From positions 26,033-90,032 of the forward strand of contig NZ_VIRS01000031.1 of NCBI RefSeq assembly GCF_006912135.1: a DNA stretch of 64,000 nt. Reading direction: 5' to 3'. The position numbers were made by a program, and so were the translations under genes. The notes beneath the pieces are model-generated. The model was not told the DNA's origin and searched no databases. It saw nothing but the letters and a program-made list of their open reading frames with translations. Shown one piece after another: positions 56,163-64,000 of the stretch (position 1 is its first letter; each line of letters opens with the position of its first letter). This DNA comes from Cryptosporangium phraense. Lineage in GTDB: Bacteria > Actinomycetota > Actinomycetes > Mycobacteriales > Cryptosporangiaceae.

Positions 56163-57569
56163 CTCGGCGATGCCGTCGGCGATCAGGTCGGTGGGGACGC
56201 TGGCGAAGCCGATCTTGACCGCGTTCAGCCGGCGCGGTTCGCGCAGGTGGTAGGCGTCGCTGGGCTCGATCAGGACGCCCCGGGCCCGCGCGGCCGCGGC
56301 CAGGTTGCGGCTGTTCAGCGACGGCGGCCCGGGCACCCACAACGCGGTGCCGCCGGCCGGGAACTGATCGGCTCTTCCCCAGCCCAGGTGCGTCTCCACC
56401 GCGGCGACCGTGCGGCGCCAGCGGTCACGCAGGATCGTCCGGGCCCGGCGCAGTGCCCGCGCGTAGTCGCCGGACGTGATGAGCAGCGCCAGCGCCCGCT
56501 GCTGCTGGCCGGGCGCGTGCCGGACCTGGAACCGGCGCCGCTCCCGCAGCGCGGCCACCAGCCGGGCGTCGGCGACCAGGAACCCCAGCCGCAGGCCGGG
56601 GGCCAGGAACTTCGAGAAGCTGCCGAGGTAGATCACCTGGCCCCGCCGGTCGAGGGCCTTCAGCGCGGGCGTCGGCGAACCCGAGTAGCGGAACTCGGCG
56701 TCGTAGTCGTCCTCGATGATCACCAGGTCCGGTGAGGCGTCCAGCAGCTGGTGGCGGCGCCCGATCGTCAGCGTCACGTTCGTCGGGTACTGGTGCGACG
56801 GCGTGACGGCCACGGCGTCGCACGAAGCCAGTTCCGGGCCGGGGACGAGCCCGGCGCCGTCGACGGCCAGCGGCACCAGCGTGGCGCCGGTGCGTACCGC
56901 GATGTGCCAGACGTCCGGGTAGCCCGGGTTTTCGACCGCCAGCCGGCGACCCGGCCCCAGCAGCTCGCCCGCGACCAGCGAGTGGCCCTGCTGCGACCCC
57001 AGCGTCACCAGCACCTGCGACGGGTCGGCGTCGATGCCCCGGGCCGGCAGGATGTGCCGGCACAGGGCGTCGACCAGCATCGGATCGTCGGCGTCGCCGA
57101 GGTCGGACAGGCTCGGCCAGAAGTTGGAGCCCTCCAGGGCACCGCGCAGGGCCCGGGCCCAGGCTCGGCGGGGGAAGAGGTCGGCCGACGGCTGGCCGGA
57201 GAGGAACGGATAGCGGTAGCGCTGCCAGTCCCGGGGGCGGTGCGAGATCGGTAGGTCGTCGTCCAGAACCGGCGCCAGCCGGGCGTCCCAATCGAACCGG
57301 ACCGCGGCCGGAGGCAGCGCCGGACGCACCTCGGCGTTGACCGTGAGGCCCGACCGGGGGAGGGGCGTCACGTACCCCTCGGCGATCAGTTCCTGGTACG
57401 CGGTGACGACCGTGTTGCGGGAGACGCCGAGCGAGACCGCGAGCTCGCGGGAGGAGGGCAACCGCCCCTCGGCGCCGAGCCGCCCGGAGAGGATCTCGTC
57501 CTGCAGACCGGCCCGTAGCTGCCGGTACAGCGGCACCCCGCTGCCGCGGTCGAGGGCAACTGGACTCAT
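56133..57569 (-). CDS. MocR/PdxR family transcriptional regulator
   Basis: A 478-residue GntR-HTH/aminotransferase fusion. Residues 10-75 form the winged helix (GVPLYRQLRAGLQDEILSGRLG, LPSSRELAVSLGVSRNTVVTAYQELIAEGYV). The fold-type I domain has GSQQGHSLVAG, the VTPSHQYPTNVTLT loop, the EDDYDAEFRY motif with the PLP-ring Asp, and the Schiff-base lysine in LGSFSKFLAPGLRLGF. It probably binds PLP or an amino-acid aldimine and controls the divergent dehydrogenase/aminotransferase operon. ATG start at 57569. Confidence 0.94.
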   Translation of the reverse strand: MSPVALDRGSGVPLYRQLRAGLQDEILSGRLGAEGRLPSSRELAVSLGVSRNTVVTAYQELIAEGYVTPLPRSGLTVNAEVRPALPPAAVRFDWDARLAPVLDDDLPISHRPRDWQRYRYPFLSGQPSADLFPRRAWARALRGALEGSNFWPSLSDLGDADDPMLVDALCRHILPARGIDADPSQVLVTLGSQQGHSLVAGELLGPGRRLAVENPGYPDVWHIAVRTGATLVPLAVDGAGLVPGPELASCDAVAVTPSHQYPTNVTLTIGRRHQLLDASPDLVIIEDDYDAEFRYSGSPTPALKALDRRGQVIYLGSFSKFLAPGLRLGFLVADARLVAALRERRRFQVRHAPGQQQRALALLITSGDYARALRRARTILRDRWRRTVAAVETHLGWGRADQFPAGGTALWVPGPPSLNSRNLAAAARARGVLIEPSDAYHLREPRRLNAVKIGFASVPTDLIADGIAELAAAFDRSA

Positions 57570-57583
57570 TACAACAGCATGAA

Positions 57584-57610
57584 CTGGATCTTGTGACTGG
57601 TCCAGATCCG
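57584..57610. promoter_or_regulatory. possible MocR operator
   Basis: GGATCT (57586-57591) and AGATCC (57604-57609) form an inverted repeat with a 12-bp gap in the 78-bp divergent region; GATC-containing halves also occur as imperfect direct repeats, each followed by a G-rich GTCAC or GTGAC. Position fits a MocR site; match is weak. Confidence 0.35.
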
Positions 57611-57647
57611 GGTCACGGTGGCATCAAGCCAAGGACAGGAGACACCC

Positions 57648-59129
57648 ATGCGCACCGTCCCGCACTGGATCGGCGGCAAACCGGCCGAGGGCCGGCAAAC
57701 CGGGCCGATCTTCGATCCGAGCACCGGTTCGCAGATCGCGACGGTGGCCTTCGCCGCGCAATCCGACGTCGACGAGGTAGTTGCCGCCGCGCGCGCGGCC
57801 TTCCAGTCGTGGAAACGATCCTCGCTGGCCCAGCGGACCCGGATCCTGTTCGCGTTCCGCGAGCTGCTCGACCGCAACACCGACGAGCTGGCCCGGATCA
57901 TCAGCCGCGAGCACGGCAAGACGATTCCCGACGCCAAGGGCGAGGTGGCCCGGGGCCTGGAGATCGTCGAATTCGCCTGCGGCATCGGCGAGCACATCAA
58001 GGGTGACAACTCCCCGAACGTCTCCACCGGCGTCGATTCGTTCTCGGTGCGCCAGCCGCTCGGGGTCGTCGCGGGCATCACGCCGTTCAACTTCCCGGTG
58101 ATGGTGCCGTTGTGGATGTCGCCGATCGCGATCGCCTGCGGGAACACGTTCGTGCTCAAGCCGAGCGAGAAGGACCCGTCGGCCGGCGTGCGGCTGGCCG
58201 AGCTCTGGGCCGAGGCCGGGCTGCCGGACGGCGTCTTCAACGTGCTGCACGGCGACAAGGTCGCGGTCGACGGGCTGCTCACCCACCCGGACGTCGCCGC
58301 GGTGAGCTTCGTCGGCTCGACGCCGATCGCGAAGTACATCCACGAGACCGCGACCGCCCACGGCAAGCGCGTCCAGGCGCTCGGCGGGGCGAAGAACCAC
58401 ATGGTCGTGCTGCCGGACGCCGACCTCGACCTGGCCGCCGACGCGGCGGTGTCGGCGGGGTACGGCGCGGCCGGTGAGCGCTGCATGGCGATCTCGGTGG
58501 TCGTGGCCGTGGGGGCGATCGGGGATCAGCTGGTCGCCAAGATCGCCGACCGGATTCCGGCGGTGAAGGTCGGGCCGGGCGACGCTTCGGGGTCGGAAAT
58601 GGGCCCGCTGGTCACCGCAGCCCACCGCGACAAGGTGCGCGGCTACATCGACGCGGGGGCGGAAGCTGGCGCCACGCTGGTGGCAGACGGGCGCGACATC
58701 GATATTGAAGGCGACGGCTACTGGGTCGGCCCCACGCTCTTCGACAACGTGCAGAAAGACCAGACGATCTACACCGACGAGATCTTCGGCCCGGTGCTCT
58801 CGGTCGTGCGCGCTTCCTCCTACGACGAGGCTCTGGACCTCGTGAACAGCAACCCGTACGCCAACGGCGTCGCGCTGTTCACCTGCGACGGCGGTGTCGC
58901 CCGCCAGTTCGGCCTGGACGTCGAGGTCGGCATGGTGGGCATCAACGTCCCGATCCCGGTGCCGGTCGCCACCTACTCTTTCGGGGGCTGGCGCAACTCG
59001 CTCTTCGGCGACGTCCACATGTACGGGGCGGAAGGCGTCCGGTTCTGGACCCGGGGGAAAGTGGTCACGACCCGGTGGCCCGACCCGTCGCACCGGGGTG
59101 TGGACCTCGGCTTCCCGCAGAACAAGTAG
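57648..59129 (+). CDS. mmsA: CoA-acylating methylmalonate-semialdehyde dehydrogenase
   Basis: A 493-residue aldehyde dehydrogenase of the MmsA group, which oxidises malonate or methylmalonate semialdehyde to acetyl- or propionyl-CoA. Marks: TPFNFPVMVPLWMSPIAIACGNTFVLKPSEKDPS, SFVGSTPIAKYIHETA, the GAKNHMVVLPDAD segment, the catalytic cysteine in GAAGERCMAIS, and GINVPIPVPVATYSFGGWRNS, which is typical of MmsA. AGGAG precedes the ATG by seven bases. First gene of a two-gene unit controlled by the divergent MocR. Confidence 0.95.
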   Translation: MRTVPHWIGGKPAEGRQTGPIFDPSTGSQIATVAFAAQSDVDEVVAAARAAFQSWKRSSLAQRTRILFAFRELLDRNTDELARIISREHGKTIPDAKGEVARGLEIVEFACGIGEHIKGDNSPNVSTGVDSFSVRQPLGVVAGITPFNFPVMVPLWMSPIAIACGNTFVLKPSEKDPSAGVRLAELWAEAGLPDGVFNVLHGDKVAVDGLLTHPDVAAVSFVGSTPIAKYIHETATAHGKRVQALGGAKNHMVVLPDADLDLAADAAVSAGYGAAGERCMAISVVVAVGAIGDQLVAKIADRIPAVKVGPGDASGSEMGPLVTAAHRDKVRGYIDAGAEAGATLVADGRDIDIEGDGYWVGPTLFDNVQKDQTIYTDEIFGPVLSVVRASSYDEALDLVNSNPYANGVALFTCDGGVARQFGLDVEVGMVGINVPIPVPVATYSFGGWRNSLFGDVHMYGAEGVRFWTRGKVVTTRWPDPSHRGVDLGFPQNK

Positions 59130-59139
59130 GAGTTTCTTC

Positions 59140-60468
59140 ATGAGCCGGACCTACGAACTAGACCGGGCCCACGTCTTTCACTCCTGGTCGGCGCAGACGC
59201 TGATCAAGCCGATGGTGATCGACGGGGCGAAGGGCTCCTACGTCTGGGACGAGGAGGGCACCCGTTACCTCGACTTCACGTCGCAACTGGTGTTCACGAA
59301 CATCGGGCACCAGCACCCGAAGGTCGTCGCCGCGATCCAGGAGCAGGCGGCTCGTCTGTGCACCGTGGCGCCGGCGTTCGCCAACGACGTCCGGAGCGAA
59401 GCGGCGCGGTTGATCGTCGAACGCGCGCCGGAAGGCCTGAACAAGGTGTTCTTCACCAACGGCGGCGCGGACGCGAACGAGAACGCGGTCCGGATGGCGC
59501 GCCTGCACACCGGGCGGCGGAAGGTCCTCACGACCTACCGCAGCTACCACGGGAACACGGCGACGGCGATCCAGATGACCGGTGACCCCCGCCGCTGGCC
59601 CAACGACGGCATCGCGACCGACGTGCACCATTTCTTCGGTCCGTACGCCTACCGGTCGCCGTTCTGGTCCTCCTCGGAAGAGGAGGAGGGCGTTCGGGCG
59701 CTCGAGCACCTGGAGGCGACGATCCAGCTCGAGGGCCCGTCGACGATCGCGGCCATCGTGCTCGAGACGATCCCGGGCACGGCCGGCATCCTCGTGCCGC
59801 CGGGGTCGTACCTGGCCGGCGTGCGTGAGCTGTGCGACCGGTACGGGATCGTGTTCATCGCCGACGAGGTGATGGCGGGATTCGGCCGGGCCGGCGAGTG
59901 GTTCGCGGTCGACCACTGGGGCGTCACCCCGGACCTGATCACGTTCGCGAAGGGCGTGAACTCGGGATACGTGCCCATGGGTGGCGTCATCATCTCGGAC
60001 GAGATCGCGGCGACGTTCGCGGAGCGTCCGTTCCCGGGTGGGCTGACCTACTCGGGGCACCCGCTGGCGGCGGCGGCCGCGGTCGCGACGATCAACGCGA
60101 TGGCCGACGAGGGCATCGTTTCGCACGCGGCCGCGGTCGGCGAGGACGTGATCGGGCCCGGGCTGCGTGAACTGGCGTCGCGGCACCCGGTGATCGGAGA
60201 GGTCCGCGGCCTGGGTGTGTTCTGGGCGCTGGACCTGGTGCGGGACCGTTCGACCCGGGAACCGCTGGTTCCGTTCAACGCCGCTGGTCCGGACAACGCC
60301 CCGATGGCGGAGCTGCTGACCGAGACGAAGAAGCGCGGTCTGATCCCGTTCGTCAACATGAACCGGATGCACGTCGTGCCTCCGTGCACGATCAGCGAGG
60401 GCGAGGTCAAAGAAGGTCTCGCGATCCTCGACGAGGTGTTCACCCTGCTGGACCGTTTTGCGGTGTAG
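59140..60468 (+). CDS. class III (omega) aminotransferase
   Basis: A 442-residue fold-type I PLP enzyme. SQLVFTNIGHQHPKVVAAI, FFTNGGADANENAVRMAR, TTYRSYHGNT, IFIADEVMAGFGRAGEWFA and the Schiff-base lysine in LITFAKGVNSGYVPMGG are visible, fitting the beta-alanine/taurine/omega-amino-acid:pyruvate class. With mmsA just 10 bases upstream, the unit would convert beta-alanine, beta-aminoisobutyrate or a related omega-amino acid to the semialdehyde and then to acyl-CoA. The exact substrate is inferred. AGGAG lies about seven bases before the ATG; ends at a terminator. Confidence 0.93.
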   Translation: MSRTYELDRAHVFHSWSAQTLIKPMVIDGAKGSYVWDEEGTRYLDFTSQLVFTNIGHQHPKVVAAIQEQAARLCTVAPAFANDVRSEAARLIVERAPEGLNKVFFTNGGADANENAVRMARLHTGRRKVLTTYRSYHGNTATAIQMTGDPRRWPNDGIATDVHHFFGPYAYRSPFWSSSEEEEGVRALEHLEATIQLEGPSTIAAIVLETIPGTAGILVPPGSYLAGVRELCDRYGIVFIADEVMAGFGRAGEWFAVDHWGVTPDLITFAKGVNSGYVPMGGVIISDEIAATFAERPFPGGLTYSGHPLAAAAAVATINAMADEGIVSHAAAVGEDVIGPGLRELASRHPVIGEVRGLGVFWALDLVRDRSTREPLVPFNAAGPDNAPMAELLTETKKRGLIPFVNMNRMHVVPPCTISEGEVKEGLAILDEVFTLLDRFAV

Positions 60469-60485
60469 ATCTACGCCTGCCTGGT

Positions 60486-60515
60486 CGGGGTCGGTCGCGT
60501 TCGCGACCGGCCCCG
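60486..60515 (+). terminator. terminator after the aminotransferase gene
   Basis: Arms CGGGGTCGGTCGCG and CGCGACCGGCCCCG, with one G-T pair, around TT (true loop slightly wider), 18 nt after the stop, then TTCTGGTT. Confidence 0.8.
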
Positions 60516-60655
60516 TTCTGGTTGCGGCCGGGTCGTTCCGCTCGTCGCGTCGGGCTGGGGGAGTGCTCCTCGCGTCCTCGTTAGTACGCCTGGTGGTTAC
60601 GACGCGTTAATGAAACGGTGCAGTTTATCTGTAAAGGGCATGATCTACTCAAAAC

Positions 60656-61765
60656 GTGTCCCTACCGCTCTGTGTGCTTGCGCTGTCCCTGGGAACTGCG
60701 ATCGGCGCGGCACGTGGTAGCTGCCGGTGTGCGTCGGCGTTGGTGGTTCTGGCCGTGGTCTGGGTGCTCGGGAACGGGGCCATGGAGGGTCACGTGCTGT
60801 GGACGCTGGACAGTGATCACGGGTTGACGCTGGCCGATTTGCTGACGATTCCGATGTTGGGGTTGGGCGGGTGGCGGCTCGGGCGGAGTGCTGAGGTGCA
60901 GGCTTGGGTGGCGGCTCGGGCGGAGTCTTCTGTGTCGGGGTCTTCTGCGGGCGCTTCTTCGGGGTCTTCTACGGCGGGATCTTCTAGGGCGGGATCTTCT
61001 ACGGCGGGGTTTTCTTCGTCGGGGGCTTTTTCGTCCGGGGCGCTTTCCGGGGCGGTGGGGGTGGCCGCGCATCGCGCGGTGTTGGTTCGGCTCGTGGGTC
61101 GGGGGGTCGCGGGCGTCGCAGGCCTCGTGGGCCGGGGGGTCTTGGGTGTCGCGGGCGTGGCGGGTCGGGGGGTCTCGGGTGTTGCGGGCCGGAGGGCCGC
61201 GGGCCGAGGGCTGGAGGAGCGGGGATCTGTGGGCCGGGGGCTCGTGGGGCGGGGGCTCGTGGGGAGGCGGGTTCCGTTCGGGCCTCGTTCGGCGGGCCGG
61301 CTGGCAGATGCCGGGCGGGCCGGCGCGCCTGGGTCTCTGGCCGGCCGAGGCGGGCCGGGCCAGGTTGGCGTGGGTGCGTCGGGGCAGGTGGGTGTGTCGG
61401 GGCACGGCCGCGGAACGCGGCTGCCGCGGTTATGCAGTTCGTGGTCGTTGGGGTCTGCGGGTCCGCGGGTGGGGCTCGCGGAGCTGTGGGTCGCGTCCGC
61501 GGGTTGGGCGCGGGGAGCCGCGGGTGGGGTCCGGGGGTTGGGCGCGGGGAGCCGCGGGTGGGGTCCGGGGGTTGGGCGCGGGGAGCCGCGGGTGGGGTCC
61601 GGGGGTTGGGCGCGGGGAGCCGCGGGTGGGGTCCGCGGGCTCGCGGGTGCGGGTCTGCGGATCCGCGCTTCGTCTGAGCGGGTTCGGCCGGGAGGGCCGG
61701 TTCTCGTCGGGTGGTCGTCCACAGGCGGGCCGGGCGGGGCACCGGGCGGACGGGGGCGTCAGTAG
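60656..61765 (+). CDS. hypothetical membrane protein with low-complexity Gly/Ser/Arg tail
   Basis: An open frame of 369 residues. The first 80 or so look genuine: two or three membrane segments (MSLPLCVLALSLGTAIGAA, SALVVLAVVWVLGNGAM, LADLLTIPMLGLGGWRLG) and a DHGLTLADLL motif. After that come in-frame repeats, 15-bp units (SSTAG/SSRAG) and 33-bp units (GVxGVAGxxGR), consistent with coding, and finally a 34-bp repeat that shifts frame with each copy, which argues against the end being a real protein. GTG start without clear Shine-Dalgarno. A shorter gene ending in a frameshifted tail is possible. Confidence 0.4.
   Translation: MSLPLCVLALSLGTAIGAARGSCRCASALVVLAVVWVLGNGAMEGHVLWTLDSDHGLTLADLLTIPMLGLGGWRLGRSAEVQAWVAARAESSVSGSSAGASSGSSTAGSSRAGSSTAGFSSSGAFSSGALSGAVGVAAHRAVLVRLVGRGVAGVAGLVGRGVLGVAGVAGRGVSGVAGRRAAGRGLEERGSVGRGLVGRGLVGRRVPFGPRSAGRLADAGRAGAPGSLAGRGGPGQVGVGASGQVGVSGHGRGTRLPRLCSSWSLGSAGPRVGLAELWVASAGWARGAAGGVRGLGAGSRGWGPGVGRGEPRVGSGGWARGAAGGVRGLAGAGLRIRASSERVRPGGPVLVGWSSTGGPGGAPGGRGRQ
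61501..61636 (+). repeat. 34-bp tandem repeat, four copies
   Basis: Units begin at 61501, 61535, 61569 and 61603, each starting GGGTTGGGCGCGGGG; the copies look identical, with the last base or two differing at the end. A degenerate copy precedes them. Period not divisible by three. The stretch is G-rich on the plus strand. Confidence 0.85.
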
Positions 61766-61774
61766 GCTCGTCGC

Positions 61775-63019
61775 GTGCGCGTCCTCGTTATCGGATCCGG
61801 TGCCCGTGAACACGCCCTGTGCGTATCGCTGGCCGCTGACCCTGCCGTCGAGCGTCTCGTGTGCGCTCCCGGCAACGCCGGCATCGCTGCCGTCGCCCAG
61901 ATCGAGCCGGTCAAAGCGACCGACCCGTACGCCGTGGCGGCCCTCGCCCGGCAGGTCGACGCCGAACTGGTGGTGATCGGCCCGGAGGCTCCGCTCATGG
62001 CGGGCGTCGCCGACATGGTGCGCGAAGAGGGCATCCCGGTGTTCGGCCCGGATGCCGCCGCCGCCCGCATCGAAGGCTCGAAGTCGTTCGCCAAGGCCGT
62101 CATGAGCGCGGCCCGGGTCCCCACCGCCGAGTCCCGCACCTGCGACGACGCGTCCCAGGTCGCCGCCGCACTCGACCTGTTCGGCGCCCCGTACGTCGTC
62201 AAGGCCGACGGTTTGGCGGCCGGCAAGGGCGTGGTGGTCACCGACGACAAAGCGGTGGCGCTCGCCCACGCCGAAGACTGCGGTCGCGTCGTCATCGAGG
62301 AGTTCCTCGATGGCCCGGAGGTGTCACTGTTCGTCATCTCCGACGGCACCACCGCGGTCCCGCTCCTCCCCGCCCAGGACTTCAAGCGCATCGGCGACGG
62401 CGACGAGGGCCCCAACACCGGCGGCATGGGCGCGTACACCCCGCTGGCCTGGCTGCCCGAGGGCTGCGTAGACCAGGTCATGCGAGACGTGGTGACGCCG
62501 ACGCTCAAAGACCTGGCCAGTCGAGGCACCCCGTTCGTCGGCGTCCTGTACGTGGGCCTGGCCATCACCACCCGAGGCCCCCGGGTGATCGAGTTCAACG
62601 CCAGGTTCGGCGACCCGGAGACGCAGGTGGTCCTGGCCATGCTGGAAACGCCCCTGGGCGGCCTCCTGTGCGCAGCCGCGACCGGCAAACTGGCGTCCCA
62701 CCCGCCCCTCCAGTGGCGAGACGGAGCCGCGGTCACCGTAGTGATGGCGTCGGCCGGCTACCCGGCCGGTTCTCACAGCGGAGACGTCATCACGGGCGCC
62801 GACCAGCCGGGAGTCTTCCACGCAGCCACGGCCAGGAATGAAGCCGGAGAGCTGGTGACAAGCGGCGGCCGGGTCCTGTCGGTGACGGCAGTCGGGTCGG
62901 ACTTGCCGGCGGCCCGTGCGGAGGCGTACGAGAAGCTCGAACGGATCCATTTCGAGGGTGCCCAGTATCGGAATGACATTGCCGCGAAGGCCGAGTCGAA
63001 CCAGGTAGCAGTCAGCTAG
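61775..63019 (+). CDS. purD: phosphoribosylamine--glycine ligase (GARS)
   Basis: A 414-residue ATP-grasp enzyme of purine synthesis joining glycine to phosphoribosylamine. Marks: MRVLVIGSGAREHALC at the start, VVIGPEAPLMAGVAD, VFGPDAAAARIEGSKSFAK, the ATP-grasp core PYVVKADGLAAGKGVVV, DEGPNTGGMGAYTP and VIEFNARFGDPETQ. Length is standard. GTG start. It is flanked on both sides by G-skewed repeat tracts. Confidence 0.98.
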   Translation: MRVLVIGSGAREHALCVSLAADPAVERLVCAPGNAGIAAVAQIEPVKATDPYAVAALARQVDAELVVIGPEAPLMAGVADMVREEGIPVFGPDAAAARIEGSKSFAKAVMSAARVPTAESRTCDDASQVAAALDLFGAPYVVKADGLAAGKGVVVTDDKAVALAHAEDCGRVVIEEFLDGPEVSLFVISDGTTAVPLLPAQDFKRIGDGDEGPNTGGMGAYTPLAWLPEGCVDQVMRDVVTPTLKDLASRGTPFVGVLYVGLAITTRGPRVIEFNARFGDPETQVVLAMLETPLGGLLCAAATGKLASHPPLQWRDGAAVTVVMASAGYPAGSHSGDVITGADQPGVFHAATARNEAGELVTSGGRVLSVTAVGSDLPAARAEAYEKLERIHFEGAQYRNDIAAKAESNQVAVS

Positions 63020-64000
63020 CCGCGCGAGCCGCGCCCCGGCGGGCCGGCCGGTCGGGGGTCGGCGGGCCGGGCTGAGGCCGGGGGTCGGCGGGCCGGGCCG
63101 AGGCCGGGGGTCGGCGGGCCGGGGTCGCCGGGCCGGGCTGAGGCCGGGGCCGGGGGTCGGTGGGCCGGGGGTCGGGCTGTGCCGGGACCGGTGCGGTCAG
63201 CCAGTGCCGGCGGGCCGGGCTGAGGTCGGCGGGCCGGGTGGGGCCGGGGCCGGGCTGAGGCCGAGGTCGGCGGGCCGGAGGTCGGGCTGGGCCGGGACCG
63301 GTGCGGTCAGCCAGTGCCAGCGGGCCGGGTTGGGGCCTGGGCTGAGGTCGGCGCGCCGGGTCGGGCTGTGCCGGGACCGGCGCGGTCAGCCAGTGCGACA
63401 GGCTGAGGCCGGGGCCGGGGGTCGGGCTGGGCCGGGACCGGTGCGGTCAGCCAGTGCCGGCGGGCCGGGTAGGGGCGGGGCTGAGGTCGGCGGGCCGGGT
63501 TGGGGCTGAGGCCCCGGGGCCGGACACAGGGTAGAGGGCCGGGGCCGGGCAGAGGGCTGGGGTCGGCGGGCTGGGGCCGCCCGGGAGTGGGTCGGCGGGC
63601 CGGAGACGGGGGGTCGGGAGCAGGTGGGTCGGCCGGGGCGGCGTCAGAGGCGGTAGGGCGGCGCCTGGGTCAGTGGCTGCGCGGCCGGCGTCGGTCTGTG
63701 CGGTACGCCTCCGCCCGCGCCTTCCGCCTCGTCCGTGACGTACCTCCTCGGACCGCGCGATTTCGTGATCTCACGACCCGCGGTCCCGATCCCGCGCCCA
63801 CACTCCCACTGCCCTCGTATCTGTGCTTTGTTCCGAGCCCTCGGCACCCGCTTCGCGGCCGCGCATCGCTGATCTCTCGTCGTTACCGGGCCACCCGGCT
63901 GGCGCCGAACCCGCCTCCCGCTGCCACGCCGGCATGCCTGCGCCTCCAATCCTCGTGAAGGGCAGTCCGCGGTCTTACGAGTTTCCGGGGTCTCCGGGCC
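63020..64000. other. G-rich repeat tract downstream of purD
   Basis: About 980 bp without a convincing gene. From 63020 to about 63660 the plus strand is made of GGGCCGGGCTGAGG/GGTCGGCGGGCC-type simple units; open frames here are Gly/Arg/Ala strings in all phases. The last 300 bp are less biased but hold no recognisable gene, and a frame ending near 63958 has no family feature. Confidence 0.65.
63171..63457 (+). repeat. 37-bp dispersed direct repeat, four copies
   Basis: Copies at 63171-63207, 63281-63317, 63360-63396 and 63421-63457, each starting GTCGGGCTG and ending GTCAGCCAGTGC, with one or two variable bases. Each contains the small hairpin GACCG-GTG-CGGTC (or a near variant). Spacing shrinks from 110 to 79 to 61 bp and the filler is itself repetitive, so the array is not CRISPR-like. 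Confidence 0.85.

Noticed and set aside
63171..63457. CRISPR array of 37-bp repeats
   Set aside because: Spacer lengths vary from 24 to 73 bp and consist of the same simple GC-rich units as the surroundings; no cas genes.

Overview
The window is chromosomal DNA of a very GC-rich actinomycete. Third-position G/C is high throughout, GTG starts are common, and a DnaK-GrpE-DnaJ-HspR operon and clpB both carry HAIR-type operators. The housekeeping genes (dcd, the long membrane Fe-S reductase, dnaK operon, clpB, pyrE, DedA, class II fba, a DUF3151 gene, purA, purD) resemble, from memory, a conserved set that Mycobacterium tuberculosis spreads over roughly Rv0321-Rv0384 (purD excepted). Genus cannot be proven from the sequence; a morphologically complex soil actinomycete (Cryptosporangium/Frankia-like) would fit. 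No insertion sequence, prophage, CRISPR array or rRNA was seen.

Layout. 0-3 kb: a MocR-type aminotransferase cut by the window edge, an SRPBCC protein, a WYL regulator and a VOC protein. 3-4.3 kb: gene-poor DNA with an 83-bp tandem repeat, a 25-bp palindrome and a DUF2283 gene. 4.3-10.4 kb: tRNA-Gly(CCC), dcd, a translationally coupled CNNM/CBS pair (the first gene apparently starting at ATT), the Fe-S reductase and a DUF4235 protein. 10.4-17 kb: a transmembrane Ser/Thr kinase divergent from dnaK-grpE-dnaJ-hspR. 17-22 kb: a decayed DUF2283 copy, a small unknown gene, an SDR, a fused NAD(P)-binding/DUF2867 protein, MarR, a pRiA4b ORF-3-like protein and a membrane protein divergent from clpB. 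22-32 kb: clpB, aldo/keto reductase, lipoprotein, unknown proteins, SDR, double GNAT, epimerase, pyrE. 32-37 kb: two paralogous anchored proteins with kinase-N-lobe-like heads and very long proline- or collagen-like linkers. 37-50 kb: DedA, FAD-disulfide reductase, two TetR/MFS exporter pairs with clear operators, fba, LOG protein, DUF3151, and an EspI-like MinD ATPase with a long disordered head. 50-57 kb: a DAG-kinase-like protein divergent from purA, a baeRF-like protein, LtrA, and a membrane-anchored solute-binding protein coupled to a membrane protein. 56-60.5 kb: a MocR regulator divergent from a semialdehyde dehydrogenase and class III aminotransferase, a likely beta-amino-acid or omega-amino-acid catabolic unit. 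60.6-64 kb: purD between two strongly G-skewed repeat-rich tracts.

How the parts work together. HspR, encoded last in the dnaK operon, probably represses both its own operon and clpB through the two HAIR sites; because both sites sit in divergent promoter regions, the neighbouring kinase and membrane-protein genes may share this control. Each TetR gene lies divergently beside an exporter with palindromic sites between them. Several convergent gene pairs overlap at their 3' ends or share a strong bidirectional hairpin.
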